From NCBI GenBank assembly GCA_047630175.1, contig JBLHVI010000004.1:1-64000 (forward strand): DNA of 64,000 bases, written 5' to 3'. Origin of the DNA: UBA4582 sp047630175 (GTDB lineage: Bacteria; Pseudomonadota; Gammaproteobacteria; Pseudomonadales; Azotimanducaceae). Below, piece by piece: positions 25,947 through 34,216 of this stretch (the first letter of the stretch is position 1; every line of letters begins with the position of its first letter). Below the pieces are notes generated by a model that was not told the origin of the DNA, searched no databases, and worked only from the letters and a program-made list of their open reading frames with translations. The position numbers were made by a program, and so were the translations under genes.

Positions 25947-28052
25947 ATGGCACAGTCGAACCTGAAGCAGCATAGCCCCAGACGTAAACACGATGTCATT
26001 CATCCCGTTCTGCAGCGCAAGCTGGATAACAAACTTGAAGAGGCGGGTAGTCTTTACGATCAGTCGACCCAGCCAGCGTGTAACGATCAACAACGTATCA
26101 GCCGATTCCGCAACCGCGCCAAGTCATTAGCACACAAAGTCTTGAGCCGTCAGCCCGACAACGTTACGGCTCTCAATTTGCTTGGCCGCATCAGTCTTGA
26201 CGAGGGCGATAGTGCACAGGCCGAAAGCTTTATCGACCTGGGACTGGACTATGAACCGGACGACATTAGCCTTAACTATAGTCGCGCGCATTTGTATTTA
26301 CTGGCCGGTAACTATCCACTCGCCGCCACTTTATTTTCTGCCGTTGAAACGCGTGCGCCACATACCACTCGTGCATTACCGTCGCTGGCCTATACACGGG
26401 TCAAACAAGGATTTTTTGTCGAAGCTTTCGCCGACTATCGTGATCTGATAAGGCTTGATCCGACCGACCCACAAGTTCGCTGTAAATTGTTTGAATGTAT
26501 TAGTCATATTCAGGCAGATTACTATTCGCCGGAGCTTGAGCAGGACTTACTGGGCTATTTGCAATTTACTGAGGTTGATCACAACCTGTTATCAGACCTT
26601 ATCGCCACGCTACTCATACACAAATACGACTTACTACGCGGAAACTCACCGTTAGATCCCAGAAAACTCGCTCAAGACCCACTGCTGAATCTCGCACTAC
26701 GTCAGTGCCAGTTTAATCAGGCCGTTATCGAAGAGTTTTTGACCGCCTGCCGACACAGTCTCCTCATGGACGCAGTCGCTGATGATCATATTGAAACAGA
26801 TATGCTCGAATTCATCCTCAGCTTGTCACTGCAGTGTGCCAACAACGAGTTTGTCTACAGTGTTACGTTGATTGAAAATCAAACACTCGACCAGCTGACA
26901 AAGGTCGTCAGCGATGCAGTCAACACCGTCGGATGGCATGCAGAAACACTGGAATTTCCACTGATGCTATTGAGCATGTATGGTCTGTTGCACCACTACC
27001 CATTTCGTACCCAACTGCTTCGCCGGTCGGCTGAGTCCTGGTCACCACCTATGCGTCATATAATTAAACCCCACCTGTTTGAGCCCCAGCAGGAACTTGA
27101 GATCTGTCGCAACATTGCCAGCCTGTCAGAGATTGACAATCCTGTGTCACGCCAAGTAGCAGAGCAATACGAGGAAAATCCCTATCCGCGTTGGCGTTCA
27201 CTGGCGTTCGCCAATACGACCGACTATGGTCAAGCTCTGATGGCAGAATTAAAGGGCTTTACCCCGCCATCATTCTTACAAAATCAGACCATTAAAATTC
27301 TGATTGCCGGTTGCGGAACAGGCAAACATGCACTGCAAGTTGCCCAATCCTTCCGGAACGTAGAGGTAACGGCCATCGACTTGAGCCGCGCCAGCCTCGC
27401 TTATGCGACAAAAATGGCGCGCCAGCTGAAGATTCAAAACGTTGAGTTCTATCAAGCTGACATCCTTGCTATGCAAGACTTCAAAGATCGCTTTCATATT
27501 ATTGAATGCTCCGGAGTACTGCATCATATGCAAGACCCATTGCAAGGCTGGCACGCACTAACACGATTGTTAGAGCCGGGGGGCATGATGAAAATCTCGC
27601 TTTACAGCAGTCGTGCACGGCGACCGGTTGAACTGGCTCGACAATTAATCAGCGAAAATCAGCTGACAGCCAGCGCTGAACATATCCGTATTTTCAGGCA
27701 GGCACTGTTCGACAACTTGATCAGCGGCGACTTTTCGGAGATTAAGCGTTCGCCAGACTTCTACAACCTGAGCGGCTGTCGCGACCTACTATTTCATGTT
27801 CAGGAGCATCAGTTCACACCGCTCAATATTGACGCTTGTGTGAAAGCATTAGATCTGGAGTTTCTTGGCTTTGTAAATCTACCGCCGGGAATTCGTGAGG
27901 CCTATAGCAGCGCCCATGCTGATGACACGCAGCAAACCAGTCTTAGTAACTGGGACGACTTTGAGTCGCAGCAGCCAGCGTTATTCCAGAATATGCTGCA
28001 GTTCTATTGCCAACTCAAGGGTAGCGGTATTGCTCAGATTAAAGCGCGCTAG
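25947..28052 (+). CDS. TPR-repeat class I methyltransferase (paralogue of 45989-47842)
   Basis: About 701 residues from ATG 25947. The frame is open up to a GTG at 25794, but that would start upstream of the sigma-54 promoter. TPR-like helices lie at about 65-180 (ALNLLGRISLDEGDSAQAES, LAGNYPLAATLF). After a middle helical region comes QYEENPYPRW near residue 415, then a Rossmann SAM-binding domain: LIAGCGTGKHA, VTAIDLSRASLAYA, IECSGVLHHM. The C-terminus ends with a HVQEHQF block shared with the second copy. The substrate is unknown. Sigma-54 control and the setting suggest modification of a flagellar component, perhaps flagellin or its glycan; this is inference. Confidence 0.85.
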   Translation: MAQSNLKQHSPRRKHDVIHPVLQRKLDNKLEEAGSLYDQSTQPACNDQQRISRFRNRAKSLAHKVLSRQPDNVTALNLLGRISLDEGDSAQAESFIDLGLDYEPDDISLNYSRAHLYLLAGNYPLAATLFSAVETRAPHTTRALPSLAYTRVKQGFFVEAFADYRDLIRLDPTDPQVRCKLFECISHIQADYYSPELEQDLLGYLQFTEVDHNLLSDLIATLLIHKYDLLRGNSPLDPRKLAQDPLLNLALRQCQFNQAVIEEFLTACRHSLLMDAVADDHIETDMLEFILSLSLQCANNEFVYSVTLIENQTLDQLTKVVSDAVNTVGWHAETLEFPLMLLSMYGLLHHYPFRTQLLRRSAESWSPPMRHIIKPHLFEPQQELEICRNIASLSEIDNPVSRQVAEQYEENPYPRWRSLAFANTTDYGQALMAELKGFTPPSFLQNQTIKILIAGCGTGKHALQVAQSFRNVEVTAIDLSRASLAYATKMARQLKIQNVEFYQADILAMQDFKDRFHIIECSGVLHHMQDPLQGWHALTRLLEPGGMMKISLYSSRARRPVELARQLISENQLTASAEHIRIFRQALFDNLISGDFSEIKRSPDFYNLSGCRDLLFHVQEHQFTPLNIDACVKALDLEFLGFVNLPPGIREAYSSAHADDTQQTSLSNWDDFESQQPALFQNMLQFYCQLKGSGIAQIKAR

Positions 28053-28078
28053 CGTTCGGGCGTCACTAGAAGATTCAT

Positions 28079-28462
28079 TCAAGCGCTGTCGACGGACTCA
28101 ACATTCTCACTGAAATGCCAGAGTACGCCACTCGGATCGTAGATCACAAAATCGTTCATACCCCAAGGTTGATGGGTAACATCTGAAAGCATGACGGCAT
28201 ATTTTTCCGCGATACCGGTGTCGAGAATATGCTGGTGCCAGCCCTGAACATCTGTCACCAACAGGTGCATCATGAAACTTTCAGCATGCGTAGCCTCGGG
28301 GACATCCTGCAATAGAAAACTACAGTCACCGTGATGGAAGTAAGCAATGCCCGCGTCGTCCGAAGGCATAGTGAATCCGAGATCCTGGTAAAACTGTTTA
28401 CAGCGTTCAAAGTCCCGAGCGGGAACAAACGCCTTAATCTCCAGTGACTCAAGCTTTTTCAA
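28079..28462 (-). CDS. VOC (glyoxalase/bleomycin-resistance) family protein
   Basis: 127-residue single-domain protein of the vicinal-oxygen-chelate superfamily. It has the beta-alpha-beta start FVPARDFERCKQFYQDLGFT and the C-terminal WGMNDFVIYDPSGVLWHFSE. Members include dioxygenases, lyases and binding proteins, so the activity cannot be named. It is convergent with the methyltransferase gene and has no evident flagellar link. Confidence 0.85.
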   Translation of the reverse strand: MKKLESLEIKAFVPARDFERCKQFYQDLGFTMPSDDAGIAYFHHGDCSFLLQDVPEATHAESFMMHLLVTDVQGWHQHILDTGIAEKYAVMLSDVTHQPWGMNDFVIYDPSGVLWHFSENVESVDSA

Positions 28463-28675
28463 TACAGTACCCTTTGGCTATTAACAGATCATTCAGACCC
28501 GCAGCCTAACATCTTCCGCTCCACTGCATGTAGGCTTGAATCAAGCCACAATCTGGCAACCCGACTCGAAACATGCGCAACAGCAGAGATATGATGGCAG
28601 CGCGGCCGCCTTTTCATGCACGCTATAAAGTGCGAGTATCTCCTCAATAACAAGAAATATTTAGGAGTAGCGGGT

Positions 28676-29791
28676 ATGTCACCATTTTCCTACAGCGAGG
28701 TACCCTGGCATGTTCGTGAGGATATTCCCAAGGCTTATCAGGCCTATTGGCGAAAACTTGCCAGTCCGGGTAGCTGGTGGACTGGCGCAGAACGTGTAGC
28801 CATTGCTGCGGAATCCCGTAAAGCGCTCACGTGTGATTTTTGCAAGGCGCGCAAGAAGTCCCTGTCGCCCTATAAATTTGACGGCGCGCATCAGTGCGAT
28901 AGTGACTTGCCGGCTGTCGTTGTCGATGCGATTCATCGTGTCATTACTGACCAAGCGCGCATCACACAGGCTTGGGTTAACGACAACGTCACACGCGGCA
29001 TAACTAAGGAAGCTTACGTTGAGCTCGTCGGCGTCGTGGTCACTGTTTTTAGTATCGACGAATTCCATCGTGCCCTAGGTCTGCCCGTCGAAGCACTGCC
29101 GACACCGGCGCCGGGTGAGATTAGTCGGTACCGACCGACTATTGTGCGAGAGGACATAGGCTTTGTCCCCACCATTCCTGCCGATGGCAATGTCGGCAAC
29201 GAGACAGATATCTGGGATGGCGTGCGGGCCGCTAATGTAATACGCGCACTGACACTGGTGCCTCAGGCACTCAAAGACTGGCGAGCCATCGGCAACGTCC
29301 AGTATCTGACATTTGACGCAATGAGCAATTTTGCTAAGGATGACCATCGCGCCATTAACCGGCTGCAGATGGAGTTAATCGCAGGCAGGGTTTCATCCAT
29401 CAATGAGTGCTTTTACTGAACTAATGCGCATGCCTCGATGCTCCGTGTGAGTGCGACGACCAACAACACCGAGATTGACCTGCAGGGCGTTAATGGCAGC
29501 GCCGAGGGCGCTGCCAGAGGCATCGAATTCGGCGCCGAATTGATGCACTTTGCCGAGGCCATTGCAACCCACGACCAGGCCACACTTCGGGCAGCCAGAC
29601 AGGCGTTGTTAATGCGTGCCGGAGCAGCTGTTTTGATAGACGCAGCTGGCGTTGCTGCGAACTTCCAGCGTATGGTAAGAATTGCAGACGCGATCGGCAT
29701 CCCGGTGGACAATATGGATTCTGAGGTGGGCAAGGAGGTCCGCAGCGCTCTGGGCATAGACCGCTTCGCCAGTGCTCAAAACTCAGCGTAA
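28676..29791 (+). CDS. AhpD/carboxymuconolactone-decarboxylase-like protein, predicted selenoprotein (TGA = Sec248)
   Basis: One continuous frame of 371 residues is interrupted only by TGA at 29417-29419. That codon occupies the second redox position of the AhpD-type motif: C245-F-Y-(TGA)248-TNAHASML, where homologues would have CxxC followed by His. The downstream part (EIDLQGVNGSAEG, RAGAAVLIDAAGVAANFQRM) continues the same domain with no further damage. The first half has its own CxxC (C53-DF-C56) and lies in a related CMD-like domain. The start ATG 28676 has AGGAG eight bases upstream. A SECIS-like hairpin lies 24 nt from the TGA to its loop. The alternative is a nonsense-mutated pseudogene. 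Likely role: thiol/selenol peroxidase or reductase. Confidence 0.75.
29435..29456 (+). promoter_or_regulatory. candidate bacterial SECIS hairpin
   Basis: After the in-frame TGA, bases 29435-29443 pair with 29449-29456, with one bulged A and two G-U pairs, around the loop CGUGU (29444-29448). The loop starts 24 nt after the TGA and has G in its second position. Both fit the bacterial SECIS pattern (apical loop about 16-37 nt downstream with an early G). Judged by eye, not by folding energy. Confidence 0.5.
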
Positions 29792-29826
29792 ACCGACGCA
29801 ACCTAAGCCTGCGGGCCATGCCCTTA

Positions 29827-29859
29827 CTGGTGTAAGGTCTACACCAGACTTTACACCAG
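29827..29859. terminator. inverted repeat between convergent genes, probable bidirectional terminator
   Basis: CTGGTGTAAG and CTTTACACCAG pair across a 12-base spacer between the selenoprotein gene (plus) and the GNAT gene (minus), overlapping the GNAT stop codon. Placement between convergent genes supports termination. T runs are short. Confidence 0.5.
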
Positions 29860-30444
29860 CTTTAGGGGACGACGCATAACCAGATCGCGCTGCGAATCTG
29901 TCCCGAGCATGAAAGTCTGCGCACCCACCGCGACAAAGCCGTACTTTTGATAAAAACTGATCGCGCGCGGGTTATCCTCCCAAACGCCCAGCCAAATAAA
30001 ATCCGCGGCCCTACTGATCGCTGTATTCAAGGCTACCGCCATCAGGTCATGAGCAACGCCAGTGCCATGCCAGGTGCTGGCGACATACAATTGCTGAATC
30101 TCAAGCGGCTGCTGGGCCAGCACGCACGACGGGCAGTCTGATTGGCGTAGCTGAATAAAACCAAGCAACGCATCTTTTTGATCACCATCTGGATCACGTC
30201 CTTGATCATCTCCTCGATCACGTCCTTGAATACCACATTGCACGGCCAGGTAAATCGTCAGCTCGGGGTCGACAATATCGCGATGTTGTAGCGCCTTGTT
30301 GTAACGTGCAGCACAATGCAATGCAATATCTGCTGCGCTGTTGGCCGCCGCAAACGCATCGCGGAAGGTCTGCTCTGCCAAGGCAGCGAGTGATGCTGCA
30401 TCATGTGCCGTTGCTGGTCGAACAATCGTTGATGCAGTAATCAC
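29851..30444 (-). CDS. GNAT-family N-acetyltransferase
   Basis: 197-residue acetyltransferase with the acetyl-CoA-binding region LEIQQLYVASTWHGTGVAHDLM (V-x-x-x-x-x-G-x-G pattern) and the C-terminal NPRAISFYQKYGFVAVGAQ. The substrate is unknown. Residues about 70-90 form a Gly/Arg/Asp/Gln-rich insert encoded by short direct repeats of GATCACGTCCTTGA (plus-strand reading near 30190-30230), which looks like a recent microsatellite expansion in a surface loop. Confidence 0.88.
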   Translation of the reverse strand: MITASTIVRPATAHDAASLAALAEQTFRDAFAAANSAADIALHCAARYNKALQHRDIVDPELTIYLAVQCGIQGRDRGDDQGRDPDGDQKDALLGFIQLRQSDCPSCVLAQQPLEIQQLYVASTWHGTGVAHDLMAVALNTAISRAADFIWLGVWEDNPRAISFYQKYGFVAVGAQTFMLGTDSQRDLVMRRPLKLV

Positions 30445-30624
30445 GTAATCCCTCTTGTCGTTTCGCTAAAGCTCGACTCGTCTACCCGCCAGTAGTGCAA
30501 GTAGCATGTCACCGCCGAGCGTTACAGACAAGTTGGGGGCGACACACTGCCCATTGACGCTTTAAACCGCTATAGTCTGCTTCAAATATCGTCTGCTTCA
30601 AATTACCCGACCCAGGAGCCTCTA

Positions 30625-31344
30625 ATGATCGACCTGACCCGCGAAGGCGAAGTCTTCATTCTAACCATGAATGATGCAGAAAACCGTTGGAATACCACGT
30701 TCGTGCGGGAGTTCAGTGCCGCCTTGGATGACGTCGAAGCCTCGACGGGCGCCGCCGCCTTGTTGACGGTCTCTGCCAACGAGAAATTCTTCTCCAACGG
30801 CCTCGATCTCGACTGGTTGGGCAGCGACGGCGATCATCTAGGTGGCGACCGCGCGGCATTCGGTGCTGAATTCATGGCGCTAATGGGGCGCATTATCAAC
30901 CTACCATTGCCCAGTGTCGCGGCCATCAATGGCCACGCCTTTGGTGCAGGATTCATGTGCGCGCTATGTCACGACAAGCGTCTAATGCGCGCAGACAGAG
31001 GATTCGTCTGCGCTAACGAAGTTGAGATAGGTATGGTGATTCCACAGCCTGAACTGGCATTGTTTCGCCACAAGTTACCGATGAACGTATTTTTTGAGAC
31101 AGTCCAGCTAGCACGGCGCTGGACAGGACCCGCCGCGTTGTCTGCTGGTATTGTGCATGCCACCAGTGATCTTGAGGGACTGCGCGACGCTGCCCTGATA
31201 GAAGCCGCAAGCCTCGCACGCCTAGGGGCTAACAGGAAAGTCTATGGCGCAATGAAGCAGTCATTGTACGGCGAAAACGCCGCCATTAACGGACCCCACG
31301 GGCCCGCTTATATGCTGTCACATCCTGAACTATATCGTCACTAA
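30625..31344 (+). CDS. enoyl-CoA hydratase/isomerase family protein
   Basis: 239-residue crotonase-fold protein. The first oxyanion-hole region is SANEKFFSNGLDLDWL and the second is LPSVAAINGHAFGAGFMCAL. It is shorter than typical enoyl-CoA hydratases and resembles the delta3-delta2-enoyl-CoA isomerase-like group. The start has GGAG seven bases upstream. It is convergent with an acyl-CoA dehydrogenase gene (1 bp apart), so a fatty-acid or other acyl-CoA degradation role is likely. Confidence 0.88.
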   Translation: MIDLTREGEVFILTMNDAENRWNTTFVREFSAALDDVEASTGAAALLTVSANEKFFSNGLDLDWLGSDGDHLGGDRAAFGAEFMALMGRIINLPLPSVAAINGHAFGAGFMCALCHDKRLMRADRGFVCANEVEIGMVIPQPELALFRHKLPMNVFFETVQLARRWTGPAALSAGIVHATSDLEGLRDAALIEAASLARLGANRKVYGAMKQSLYGENAAINGPHGPAYMLSHPELYRH

Positions 31345-31345
31345 C

Positions 31346-33112
31346 CTAGAACTGATCCATATCCAGCGCCATCATTGCCGTAGCGTCTAAGGTGATGGTG
31401 CTGAAATGGGCCGCCGAGCGCGGCAAAATCTGCTCCATGTAGAAAATAGCGGTTGCCAGCTTGGCATCATAGAATGCGACATCGTCATCACGTTGGGCCT
31501 TGGCAATCAGTGCAGCGCGCGCCATCTGCCAGCCGGCGATTACCGTACCCGTACCCATTAGATAATGAAAAGACACGGTGCTCGCAAGGAAGGGATCGTC
31601 TTCATGGTGCGTCAGTATAAAGTCTGTAACTTCACGCAGCTCATTACTTGCAGCCGATAACTGCTCGGCCATTGTCGGCAAAGTTGCTCGCAACTCAGCA
31701 AGCGTGGCATCGACATCCGCCAGCAAGCTCGTCATCCCCTTACCTCGATCTCGAATCACTTTGCGACCGATCAAATCATTCGCCTGAATACCGGTGGTGC
31801 CTTCATATATCGTCGTAATACGTGCATCACGCATCAGCTGTGCCGCACCTGTCTCTTCGATATAACCCATACCACCATGCACCTGCACGCCTATGGAGGT
31901 CACCTCTTGTGAGATCTCCGTTGACCACGCTTTAGACAACGGCGTCAGCAACTCAGCGCGCTGCATCGCTGCCGTCCGCCGATCTGCATCTGCAGCTTTG
32001 TGGGCGTAGTCGAATGCCGCTGAGGTCACGTAGCACAAAGCCCGAGAAGCCTCACTCAAAGCGCGCATCGTCATCAACATCCGCCGCACATCCGGATGGT
32101 GAATAATAGGACTCTTGCCTTCTTGACCGGGCGCCTGACCCTGCACACGATCCCGCGCGTAGCTCAGGGCTTGCTGATAGGCCCTGTCAGACAGCGCCAC
32201 GCCTTGCACGCCGACATTCAATCGCGCGTGATTCATCATTGTAAACATGTATGACAGCCCCATGTTCGCCTCACCGACGAGATAACCCACCGCACCCGCC
32301 GTGTCGCCAAACGCCATGACACACGTAGGACTGCCATGAATACCAATTTTGTGTTCAACAGAGCGTGCGAAAACGTCGTTGCGCTCGGCAGGTTCGCCGT
32401 CATCATCCAGCAAAAACTTCGGCACCAGAAACAATGAAATACCTTTCACGCCTTCCGGCGCACCTTCCACGCGAGCCAGTACTAGGTGCACCACATTATT
32501 GGTCATGTTGTGGTCACCCCAGGTGATATAAATTTTGGTGCCGTAGAGCCGATAGTGGTCACCGTCCACGACAGCTTTGGTCCGCACCGACGACAAATCA
32601 GAGCCTGCTTGGGACTCTGTTAGATTCATGGTGCCGGTCCAATCGCCACTGATCATCTTCGGCAAGTAGCGCGCCTTGAGCGCTTCACTGGCATGAAATT
32701 CAATCGCTTCTATGGCGCCCTGACCGAGCATAGGGCATAACCCGAAACTAAGATTCGCTGCCGACCACATTTCCATTGTCGCCAGCCCCACGCACTCAGG
32801 CAATCCCATGCCACCAAATGTGGTGTTACATGGCAAGGCAGGCCAACCGCCTTCAACAAACTTAAGATAGGCCTCACCAAAACCGCTGGCCTCGCGCACT
32901 TGATTGCCCACAACGCGTGTCCCAATCAAGTCACCCACGGTGTTCAACGGCGCAAGCACGTCGGCTGCAAATTTCGCGGCTTCCTCTAACACTGACGCCA
33001 CTAAATCTGGCGAACTTTCGCTGAAAGCCGGCAGCGCACAGACGGCCTCTAATCCAGCCAGATGGTTTAGGGTGAACAACATATCCCGTGTCGGTGCCTT
33101 ATAGTCTGCCAT
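31346..33112 (-). CDS. acyl-CoA dehydrogenase, long DmdC/AcdA-like type
   Basis: 588-residue FAD-dependent acyl-CoA dehydrogenase of the larger class with an extra C-terminal domain, as in 3-methylmercaptopropionyl-CoA dehydrogenase relatives. Recognisable blocks: GTMNLTESQAGSDLSSVRTK (FAD/substrate region), GIHGSPTCVMAFGD, and HGGMGYIEETGAAQLMRDAR followed by ITTIYEGTTGIQA, which carries the likely catalytic Glu. The substrate cannot be told from sequence alone. DmdC function would need the other dmd genes, which are absent here. Confidence 0.92.
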   Translation of the reverse strand: MADYKAPTRDMLFTLNHLAGLEAVCALPAFSESSPDLVASVLEEAAKFAADVLAPLNTVGDLIGTRVVGNQVREASGFGEAYLKFVEGGWPALPCNTTFGGMGLPECVGLATMEMWSAANLSFGLCPMLGQGAIEAIEFHASEALKARYLPKMISGDWTGTMNLTESQAGSDLSSVRTKAVVDGDHYRLYGTKIYITWGDHNMTNNVVHLVLARVEGAPEGVKGISLFLVPKFLLDDDGEPAERNDVFARSVEHKIGIHGSPTCVMAFGDTAGAVGYLVGEANMGLSYMFTMMNHARLNVGVQGVALSDRAYQQALSYARDRVQGQAPGQEGKSPIIHHPDVRRMLMTMRALSEASRALCYVTSAAFDYAHKAADADRRTAAMQRAELLTPLSKAWSTEISQEVTSIGVQVHGGMGYIEETGAAQLMRDARITTIYEGTTGIQANDLIGRKVIRDRGKGMTSLLADVDATLAELRATLPTMAEQLSAASNELREVTDFILTHHEDDPFLASTVSFHYLMGTGTVIAGWQMARAALIAKAQRDDDVAFYDAKLATAIFYMEQILPRSAAHFSTITLDATAMMALDMDQF

Positions 33113-33238
33113 TGATTCTTTCCATCGGTTTATCGCTTAAACAGCATGTAAATATCTGCGGAGTATACGCGAAGGCTGCAGGCTGTGCATGCTGGCGCTG
33201 TCATTGTCTTCACGGGCACAACACCGTACCATCGCATT

Positions 33239-34216
33239 ATGATATTTCTCTATACGCTGCTGGCCATCATTGGTCTGCTACTCATTGTTTTCATTGCTGG
33301 TCCACGGCCAACGCTAAATGCCACAGCGCCGAAAACCCGCGTGCCTGAGAGTTTGACGGGGGTTAACCTGGCACACTGGATGGTTGACAGCGAAGCACAG
33401 GTCAGCAATATTATTGACGGCACCGAGGCACGCATCAGCTGGCACGACTCTAAGGCACCTGCTAAGACACCCTTATGCTTTTTGTATGTGCACGGCTTCT
33501 CGGCATCGCGGCAAGAGACCGCGCCCGTAACCCAGTTGTTAGCCCAGCGGTATCACGCCAACATTTTTGATGCCCGCCTGGAAGGTCATGGGGTAGGCCA
33601 TGACGGCATGCTCAGCCCGGCTGAAAGCTGGCTGCAAAGCATGGTTGATGCCTGGGATGTTGCCAGTAAACTTGGTGAGCGCGTCGTGATTGTCGCCACC
33701 TCCACGGGCGCCCCCTTGTCGATTTGGCTTGCATCCCAACCTGGGGTCGCCGACAAGTTACAAGCAATTTTATTGATGTCGCCCAATTTCAAGGTGCGCA
33801 GCCCCTTCGGATTTCTGCTGACCTGGCCATGGGCGTCACACTGGGTGCAGTTAGTCATTGGTAAAACCCATGAGTGGGAACCAGAGACCAAAGCCCATGG
33901 CCTGTACTGGACCAGCCGTTACTCAACCCTTGCACTCATTGAGATGCAGAAAACGGTCGATTGGCTAAAGACGCAAAACTTGGGTGATTTCAAAACTCCC
34001 ATGGCCCTGATGTATATGCGCAACGACAGCACCATAGACCCGGAAGCCGCTGTGCAGGCGCTCAACCTGTGGGGCAGTGACCTTAAACAGTTGATTCCTG
34101 TAACACTTGATGGCGAGACCGCCGAGCACGTCTTCACCGGCCATCTGGGCGGCCCGCACCGCACAGCCTGGACTGTTGATCAATTTGCGCAATTTCTTGA
34201 GACAACCTTTGCCTAA
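33239..34216 (+). CDS. membrane-anchored alpha/beta hydrolase
   Basis: About 325 residues from ATG 33239; an upstream ATG at 33185 in the same frame is possible but adds no conserved sequence. A single N-terminal transmembrane helix (IFLYTLLAIIGLLLIVFIAG) is followed by an alpha/beta-hydrolase core: oxyanion region YVHGFSASRQE, nucleophile elbow VIVATSTGAPL (Ser in A-T-S-T-G), Asp in YMRNDSTID, His in EHVFTGHLGG. Probably an esterase or lipase of unknown substrate. It overlaps the start region of the diguanylate cyclase gene. Confidence 0.88.
   Translation: MIFLYTLLAIIGLLLIVFIAGPRPTLNATAPKTRVPESLTGVNLAHWMVDSEAQVSNIIDGTEARISWHDSKAPAKTPLCFLYVHGFSASRQETAPVTQLLAQRYHANIFDARLEGHGVGHDGMLSPAESWLQSMVDAWDVASKLGERVVIVATSTGAPLSIWLASQPGVADKLQAILLMSPNFKVRSPFGFLLTWPWASHWVQLVIGKTHEWEPETKAHGLYWTSRYSTLALIEMQKTVDWLKTQNLGDFKTPMALMYMRNDSTIDPEAAVQALNLWGSDLKQLIPVTLDGETAEHVFTGHLGGPHRTAWTVDQFAQFLETTFA

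Noticed and set aside
29417..29419. TGA as a simple nonsense mutation
   Set aside because: Not excluded, but its exact placement at the redox Cys position, the absence of any other damage and a SECIS-like hairpin make selenocysteine the better reading.
29413..29757. 114-codon minus-strand frame over the 3' part of the selenoprotein gene
   Set aside because: It is a shadow of the conserved AhpD-like frame on the other strand.
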